19,107 nucleotides of DNA, taken from contig JALOPT010000007.1 of the NCBI GenBank assembly GCA_025453715.1, positions 1 to 19,107 of the forward strand. Direction: 5' to 3'. Source of the DNA: Methanoregulaceae archaeon. GTDB taxonomy: Archaea > Halobacteriota > Methanomicrobia > Methanomicrobiales > Methanospirillaceae. This document shows, one piece after another, positions 15,537-19,107 of the stretch. The position numbers and the translations under genes are program-made. The notes under the pieces are model-generated. The model saw nothing but the letters and a program-made list of their open reading frames with translations. It did no database searches and had not been told where the DNA came from. The stretch's first letter is position 1; each line of letters starts with the position of its first letter.

Positions 15537-16829
15537 ATGACTATCGACTGGTACAGAGAGTTTGTCGACCTGGACTATACGCCGGCTGATGACGAGATCG
15601 TCTGTCTCTTCTATTTCGAGCCGGCAGCAGGGATCAGCATGGAGGAGGCAGCCGGGAGGATTGCCTCAGAGAGCTCTACGGGGACGTGGACAACGCTCTT
15701 CACCCTGCCACCACGAATGAAGGCTCTGCAGGCGACCGCTTTTTCAATTGGGAAGAATTTCGTAAAGATCGCCTACCCGCTTGCGCTCTGGGAGGAGGGA
15801 AATGCCGTCCAGCTGCTCAGCGGGATCGCGGGGAACATCTTCGGGATGAAGGCAATCGCGAACCTCCGGCTCATCGATGCAACGCTTCCACCGGCATATC
15901 TGAAGCACTTTGGGGGCCCGCACTATGGCAATGACGGGATCCGGAAGATGATGGGCATCCATGGCAGGCCTCTCACGGGTGCCGTGCCAAAACCCAAGAT
16001 CGGTTTCTCGGCAAAGGAGCACGCGGAGATTGGGTACGAGACCTGGATGGGTGGCTTCGATTTCGTAAAAGACGACGAGAACCTGACCTCCACATCGTTC
16101 AACCGGTTCAACGAACGCGTGGAGCGAATGACCAGGTTCCGTGACAGGGCTGAAGCGGAGACTGGCGAGAAGAAATCGGCGTTCCTCAATATCACGGCCG
16201 ACGTGGGGACCATGATGAAGCGTGCCGACCTCCTCGCGGAGTACGGATGGAACTACGCGATGATCGATGTCGTTGTTGCGGGAACTGCCGGGATCATGAC
16301 AATGCGGGACTACTGCTCGGATCTCGGGCTTGCCATCCATGCGCACCGTGCGATGCACGCTGCTTTTGACAGGAATAAAAAACACGGCATGACCATGTTT
16401 TTCCTCGCAAAGATGATGCGGCTCATCGGGGTCTCGCAGATCCACACGGGGACTGCGGTCGGGAAGCTGGCCGGTACAAAGAAGGAGTCCATGCTGCTTG
16501 CCGATCTTCTCCGGGAGAACAAGATCGACGCTTCCGGAAATCTCTGCCTCGCGCAGGACTGGGGGAGGATGAAATCCGCGTTCCCGGTCTCTTCCGGAGG
16601 ACTGCACCCCGGCCTTGTACCGGACGTGCTGGACATATACGGGACAGAGCTTGTACTGCTGGTTTCAGGTGGCATCCACGGGCACCCGAAGGGGACGCGG
16701 GCCGGGGCGAAAGCTACCATGCAGGCGATCGAGGCATGGCAGGAGGGCATTACGCTGGATGAGAAGGCAAAGACGGCAAAGGAACTTGGAGAAGCGCTCG
16801 GTAAGTGGGGCTACTACAAGCCGAAATAA
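15537..16829 (+). CDS. rbcL: Form III ribulose-1,5-bisphosphate carboxylase/oxygenase
   Basis: This is a 430-residue RuBisCO large-subunit-type protein. Catalytic residues are present: Glu45 and STGTWT (47-52), Asn100, Lys152 in VPKPKIG, carbamylated Lys178 with Asp180 and Glu181 in DFVKDDENLTS, His270 in HAHRAMH, His303, loop-6 Lys310 in TAVGKLAG, and Ser352/353 in PVSSGGLHPG. SGGIHGHPKG (377-386) completes the phosphate site. The overall sequence is of the archaeal form III type. It fixes CO2 onto ribulose-1,5-bisphosphate, in AMP/nucleoside salvage or, with phosphoribulokinase, in the reductive hexulose-phosphate pathway of some Methanomicrobiales. Neither AMP phosphorylase, ribose-1,5-bisphosphate isomerase nor phosphoribulokinase lies in the window. 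An inverted repeat abuts the start. It ends in TAA, and a T-rich terminator follows about 130 bases later. Confidence 0.95.
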   Translation: MTIDWYREFVDLDYTPADDEIVCLFYFEPAAGISMEEAAGRIASESSTGTWTTLFTLPPRMKALQATAFSIGKNFVKIAYPLALWEEGNAVQLLSGIAGNIFGMKAIANLRLIDATLPPAYLKHFGGPHYGNDGIRKMMGIHGRPLTGAVPKPKIGFSAKEHAEIGYETWMGGFDFVKDDENLTSTSFNRFNERVERMTRFRDRAEAETGEKKSAFLNITADVGTMMKRADLLAEYGWNYAMIDVVVAGTAGIMTMRDYCSDLGLAIHAHRAMHAAFDRNKKHGMTMFFLAKMMRLIGVSQIHTGTAVGKLAGTKKESMLLADLLRENKIDASGNLCLAQDWGRMKSAFPVSSGGLHPGLVPDVLDIYGTELVLLVSGGIHGHPKGTRAGAKATMQAIEAWQEGITLDEKAKTAKELGEALGKWGYYKPK

Positions 16830-17134
16830 GTGACCGGATGTACCCCCATAGCCTTATTGAGCAGCACACGTACGTAAGGATCCACGTGCCCTGTGCCTGA
16901 TGCATCTCAATGGCGGATTCAGAACCCGCCGGCTTCGGAAGTGGTGCGACTGATTCCATAATTTTTGGTTTTTTTTCAATAATAATTCCGGTAATCCCTC
17001 GGAGCGGGGTACATGGAGCAGAGGGGTACGTAACTTCTCCAGGGAGCATTCCCGTCAAAAAAAAAGCGATGTGCTTTTCAAATCAGCTTAACAGCTAACA
17101 ATGTGAATAACAAAACGGCTCAAATTTCGAAAAG
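16830..17134. other. Intergenic region between RuBisCO and tRNA-Leu
   Basis: These 305 bases contain no gene I can support. Visible items are a GGCGG/CCGCC hairpin (16912-16930), the T-rich tract at 16962-16977, and an A9 run near 17058-17066, whose complement could serve as a T-tract terminator for the minus-strand tRNA. Confidence 0.45.
16912..16977 (+). terminator. Probable terminator of the RuBisCO transcript
   Basis: GGCGG (16912-16916) pairs with CCGCC (16926-16930), and downstream lies TTTTTGGTTTTTTTTC (16962-16977). The T-tract alone would be enough for archaeal termination. Confidence 0.5.
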
Positions 17135-17217
17135 TGCGAGGGGAGGGAGTCGAACCCGCGAACCCCTTCGGGAACAGATCTTGAGTCTGCCTCTGTTGGC
17201 CACTTAGATACCCTCGC
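17135..17217 (-). tRNA. tRNA-Leu (anticodon CAA)
   Basis: On the minus strand GCGAGGG (17217-17211) pairs with CCCTCGC (17142-17136), followed by discriminator A. The D arm is TCT/AGA around a GG-containing loop. The anticodon arm is GCAGA-CTCAAGA-TCTGT, giving anticodon CAA, which reads UUG. The variable arm of 14 bases (TCCC/GGGG stem) marks a class II tRNA. The T loop is TTCGACT. It is 83 nt, with no intron and no encoded CCA. One C-T mismatch appears in the T stem (GCGGG against CCCTC). Confidence 0.9.
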
Positions 17218-17237
17218 GCGAGAACATATTGGATGCT

Positions 17238-17247
17238 GATAGTAAAA
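17238..17247 (-). promoter_or_regulatory. TATA-like box of tRNA-Leu
   Basis: On the minus strand this reads TTTTACTATC, 21-30 bases before the tRNA 5' end. That is the expected place for an archaeal TATA box. Confidence 0.5.
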
Positions 17248-17253
17248 GGTTTT

Positions 17254-17284
17254 GAGGTCCGGATTCGAGGTCCTGTTGTGAGGT
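17254..17284. repeat. Three GAGGT units at 13-base spacing
   Basis: GAGGTCC at 17254-17260, GAGGTCC at 17267-17273 and GAGGTTT at 17280-17286 recur at exactly 13 bases, just upstream of the tRNA-Leu promoter. Confidence 0.4.
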
Positions 17285-17380
17285 TTCAATTCTATCATAG
17301 GACATATGAATACATCTAAAATAATTATTACATACAATCGAATGTGGACTAAAACATCAATTAAAATTTTGTTTGGCCTC

Positions 17381-17628
17381 TGTTGAAACCCTCTTGAATC
17401 TCTCCTGCAAATTAGATTATTCCAAAATCCAGTCACGCTCCCGGGGTCCCGCCCCGCCGCTGTGGAGACCCCGGTCAGGATAGGGAATAATCTCCAAATC
17501 TCTGAAATTTCTTGAATCCCCTAATAGAACCCTGCCAATGAATATCGTATCGGAGGTGGGGTAGGGAGACGTTGAAATTCCCTCTCTCAATATATTCTTT
17601 CTTTTTTTAACGATGCAGGGTTTCAACA
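17381..17628. repeat. 248-bp segment bounded by 12-bp perfect inverted repeats, MITE- or ncRNA-like
   Basis: TGTTGAAACCCT (17381-17392) and AGGGTTTCAACA (17617-17628) are perfect complements. A diverged third copy, GTTGAAATTCCCT, lies at 17571-17583. Inside is an 8-bp GC-rich hairpin. No transposase and no clear target duplication are visible. Confidence 0.45.
17441..17474. repeat. 8-bp GC-rich hairpin inside the 248-bp segment
   Basis: CCGGGGTC (17441-17448) and GACCCCGG (17467-17474) are perfect complements with an 18-base C-rich loop. It stands out as GC-rich in AT-rich surroundings, as structured RNAs often do. Confidence 0.5.
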
Positions 17629-17802
17629 TAGCCTTTTTTTGCAATGTTTTGAGTTTAGGTGACCATTTTATTAAGTTCGTATCTATTGTACCGATTTATA
17701 TTCAATAGACCGGGATCAGGAGCAAAACAAATCAGATAGTATCTCATAAACCAATTGAGAGATATTTAGAATTCATAACATCGGAATAACTGAGGTATAC
17801 TC

Positions 17803-18027
17803 GTGCTTATCGGACCATCTCCCAAACTGGAAATGGAAATTTACGTAGATACATCGTTTTGCAACGGGTGTGCAAACTGCATAGATGAGTGCACAATGGG
17901 GGTTTTTAAAATGGATGGCGGAAAGGCCTTTGTTGAAAACGAATATATCTGTGCCGGGTGCTTTAAATGCCAGAATTTTTGTCCAATGAATGCGATTCAA
18001 CCCCGGATTGTAATGAGAGTATCATGA
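17803..18027 (+). CDS. 2[4Fe-4S] ferredoxin
   Basis: This is a 74-residue protein with two classic cluster motifs: CNGCANCIDEC (about 20-30) and CAGCFKCQNFCP (about 50-61). It is a small cytoplasmic electron carrier of the bacterial/archaeal type. A partner cannot be named from context. GTG 17803 is favoured because GAGGT (17792-17796) lies six bases upstream. ATG 17833 would remove ten residues and leave a more standard N-terminus (MEIYVDTSFC), but has no ribosome-binding match. A TATA-like GATTTATATTC at 17693-17703 lies between arms of a 7-bp inverted repeat (TCTATTG/CAATAGA). GATATTTAG near 17761 is an alternative promoter. It converges on the small minus-strand gene. Confidence 0.88.
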   Translation: MLIGPSPKLEMEIYVDTSFCNGCANCIDECTMGVFKMDGGKAFVENEYICAGCFKCQNFCPMNAIQPRIVMRVS

Positions 18028-18090
18028 TTCATCCGGATCCAGGTCGCATGAAAACTGTCTGTATGGCAGTTCATTCTGTCCAGCCTTGCT

Positions 18091-18098
18091 GAAAAAAA
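18091..18098 (-). terminator. T-tract terminator after the small minus-strand gene
   Basis: The complement of GAAAAAAAGAAG gives a T7 tract on the minus strand seven bases after the TAA at 18105. An imperfect hairpin (AACTG/CAGTT at about 18050-18072) lies further on, and could serve the convergent ferredoxin transcript. Confidence 0.4.
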
Positions 18099-18104
18099 GA
18101 AGGA

Positions 18105-18299
18105 TTATTGTTCCTGTATGTCTTTTTTCATTCCCTTTCTGACTGCTTCAATAAACTCCGGATCTGACCTGATGTATCTTTTCAAATCGGTAATTAATTG
18201 AGTCCGGCCTTCGAGCCATCCATTGTAAAATGCCATGTACAAATCCCAGTCTCCACGCTTCAAATGGTCAAACCGGGTGTCGACATCTCCGATTATCAT
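18105..18299 (-). CDS. Small hypothetical protein (64 aa)
   Basis: This is a 64-residue charged, probably helical protein: MIIGDVDTRFDHLKRGDWDL, then a segment rich in Lys, Arg and acidic residues, ending KKDIQEQ. I do not recognise a family. No ribosome-binding match precedes ATG 18299. AT-rich sequence (ATTAAAGAATTAAAATC on the minus strand) just upstream could provide a promoter for a leaderless mRNA. A T-tract follows its TAA. It lies downstream of DP2 on the same strand, 129 bases away. Confidence 0.6.
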   Translation of the reverse strand: MIIGDVDTRFDHLKRGDWDLYMAFYNGWLEGRTQLITDLKRYIRSDPEFIEAVRKGMKKDIQEQ

Positions 18300-18428
18300 C
18301 GTTGAATTGATTTTAATTCTTTAATGCCCCCGGAAAATTTTCAGCTACTGTGCGGCAGCATATATCCCCCTTTCTGTGCCTTATTCCTTTTAATTAATTC
18401 CGCCTCCACTCCTTCGATGATTTCACCA

Positions 18429-19107
18429 TCAGGACATAAAATCAGCCAGTCCCATCTGCTGGTCTTTTTCTGTCCCGAATGTGGACTCTATCGACATGAT
18501 AAGCACCTCAACTCGCTGCCGCGTATATTCGGAGACCTCGTATTTTTTACAGATGTCCTGCGACATCACGAGATATTTTTTAACAGACCCCTCGTGGACC
18601 GTCGGGATGATATTCCCCCCGCACTTGATGCATTTCCCGGCAAGGGGCATCCTCCGGTGGCTCTGGTTGCATTTTGTACAGCGGAATTTCTGTTTTGAGA
18701 AGGCATTGAGGTTTCCCTGGAGGTCGCGGATAAAATGCGTGTTGAGTACCCGCTCGGCAACGTCATCTTCGTCAACAGCCCTGATTTCCTCGGCCAGTTT
18801 CAGCTCGGCATCAAGCTTATCGAGCATCGACTCGAGCCTCGTATAGGTAGACTCTGTCGGCCCGGCCGAAATGTTACTTGTGCTGTGGGTGTAGAAGAAC
18901 CCCTCAACCTGGGCCGGCGTCCCAAGGCGTCGTTCAACCCGGTCAACCAGGTGTTCCACGTCTTTCGGGTGTGTTTACTGCTGTGCAGCCCTGTACAATT
19001 CGAGGGGATATGACGCCCCAACGTCGATATTAAGACTTTCCTTGTCTATTTCTGCAGGGTCGATACGGGTCGTAAGGACGAGCGGTGCGTCCATCGAACC
19101 GCCACGG
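18429..19107 (-). CDS. polC: DNA polymerase D large subunit (DP2/PolC), C-terminal part, interrupted by in-frame TAA
   Basis: DP2 is the catalytic subunit of the archaeal replicative family-D polymerase. The visible 226 codons run in one frame from the right edge. RGGSMDAPLVLTTRIDP and YPLELYRAA come first, then TAA, then THPKDVEHLVDRVERRLGTP, TSNISAGP, LAEEIRAVDEDDVAERV, HFIRDLQGNLNAFSKQKFRC and the zinc-binding CTKC...CIKC pair, ending GLADFMS and TGA. All match DP2 on both sides of the stop with no frame shift. The protein after the TAA could start at GTG 18959 (176 residues), but there is no ribosome-binding match and it would lack catalytic regions. A full DP2 is over 1,100 residues, so most lies outside the window. 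Confidence 0.85.
18975..18977 (-). other. In-frame TAA inside DP2
   Basis: This is the 44th visible codon, between AAQQ and THPKDVE. A single change from TAC or TAT (Tyr) or AAA (Lys) would produce it. Frame and similarity continue on both sides. Confidence 0.82.

Larger units (their letters stand above)
17218..17802. other. 585-base gene-poor stretch between tRNA-Leu and ferredoxin
   Basis: I see no convincing coding region in this AT-rich stretch. A 75-codon minus frame at 17417-17644 has odd composition and no recognisable product. The region holds a 13-base-period GAGGT repeat (17254-17284), a 12-bp inverted repeat pair (17381/17628), a GC-rich hairpin (17441-17474), AT-rich promoter-like sites (17586-17597, 17693-17703) and oligo-T tracts (17601-17608, 17634-17640). 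Confidence 0.5.

Noticed and set aside
15329..15589. 86-codon plus-strand frame before RuBisCO
   Set aside because: It runs into RuBisCO in another frame, has no ribosome-binding match and no recognisable product.
15744..16607. 287-codon minus-strand frame inside the RuBisCO gene
   Set aside because: It is a shadow of RuBisCO, whose catalytic residues are intact on the plus strand.
16830..16960. Possible C/D box small RNA (CTGATG and CTGA strings)
   Set aside because: The boxes do not match the C and D consensus at the right spacing.
17382..17627. GTTGAAAC/GTTTCAAC sequences suggesting a CRISPR remnant
   Set aside because: Only two inverted copies and one diverged copy are present, with no regular spacer pattern and no cas genes.
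17417..17644. 75-codon minus-strand frame in the gene-poor stretch
   Set aside because: It spans the GC-rich hairpin and inverted repeat, has unusual composition and no recognisable product.
18429..19107. An intein in DP2 as the reason for the interruption
   Set aside because: The similarity to DP2 is continuous across a single stop codon; there is no inserted sequence.

Overview
The window looks like the chromosome of a methanogenic archaeon, most likely of the order Methanomicrobiales. The signs are the C-terminus of an archaeal family-D DNA polymerase large subunit (DP2), a coenzyme F420 ligase (CofE), a form III RuBisCO, the siroheme-dependent (Ahb) heme pathway, a many-PAS histidine kinase of the type common in methanogens, and leaderless or TATA-type promoters. 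The taxon is inferred from gene content; no rRNA is present.

Layout. 1-645 (-): cofE, cut by the left edge. 934-1560 (-): six-helix membrane protein. 1846-2982 (-): 4-hydroxyphenylpyruvate-dioxygenase-like VOC protein. 3295-3903 (+): flavodoxin-fold reductase. 4160-6361 (+): catalase-peroxidase KatG, whose natural start and conserved N-terminus lie upstream of an in-frame TAG. 6441-9703 (+): a tightly packed ahbD-ahbA-ahbB-ahbC set that converts siroheme to heme. 9749-10441 (+): PAP2 phosphatase. 10540-10686 (+): possible small ORF. 10736-15234 (+): a 70-residue protein overlapping a 1429-residue receiver/8-PAS/histidine kinase. 15537-16829 (+): form III RuBisCO. 17135-17217 (-): tRNA-Leu(CAA). 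17218-17802: a long gene-poor stretch with inverted repeats. 17803-18027 (+): 2[4Fe-4S] ferredoxin. 18105-18299 (-): small hypothetical protein. 18429-19107 (-): C-terminal part of DP2, interrupted by an in-frame TAA and cut by the right edge.

Functional reading. The central theme is heme and oxygen. KatG needs heme b, and the four genes directly after it encode the complete route from siroheme to heme. An Fe(II) dioxygenase-like protein and a flavodoxin-type reductase lie just upstream. This looks like an oxidative-stress island with its own cofactor supply.

The two most striking observations are in-frame stop codons inside otherwise conserved coding sequence: TAG at codon 23 of katG and TAA in DP2. 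Both are single codons with the reading frame intact on either side. They could be sequencing or assembly errors, real nonsense mutations, or readthrough. The sequence alone cannot decide.
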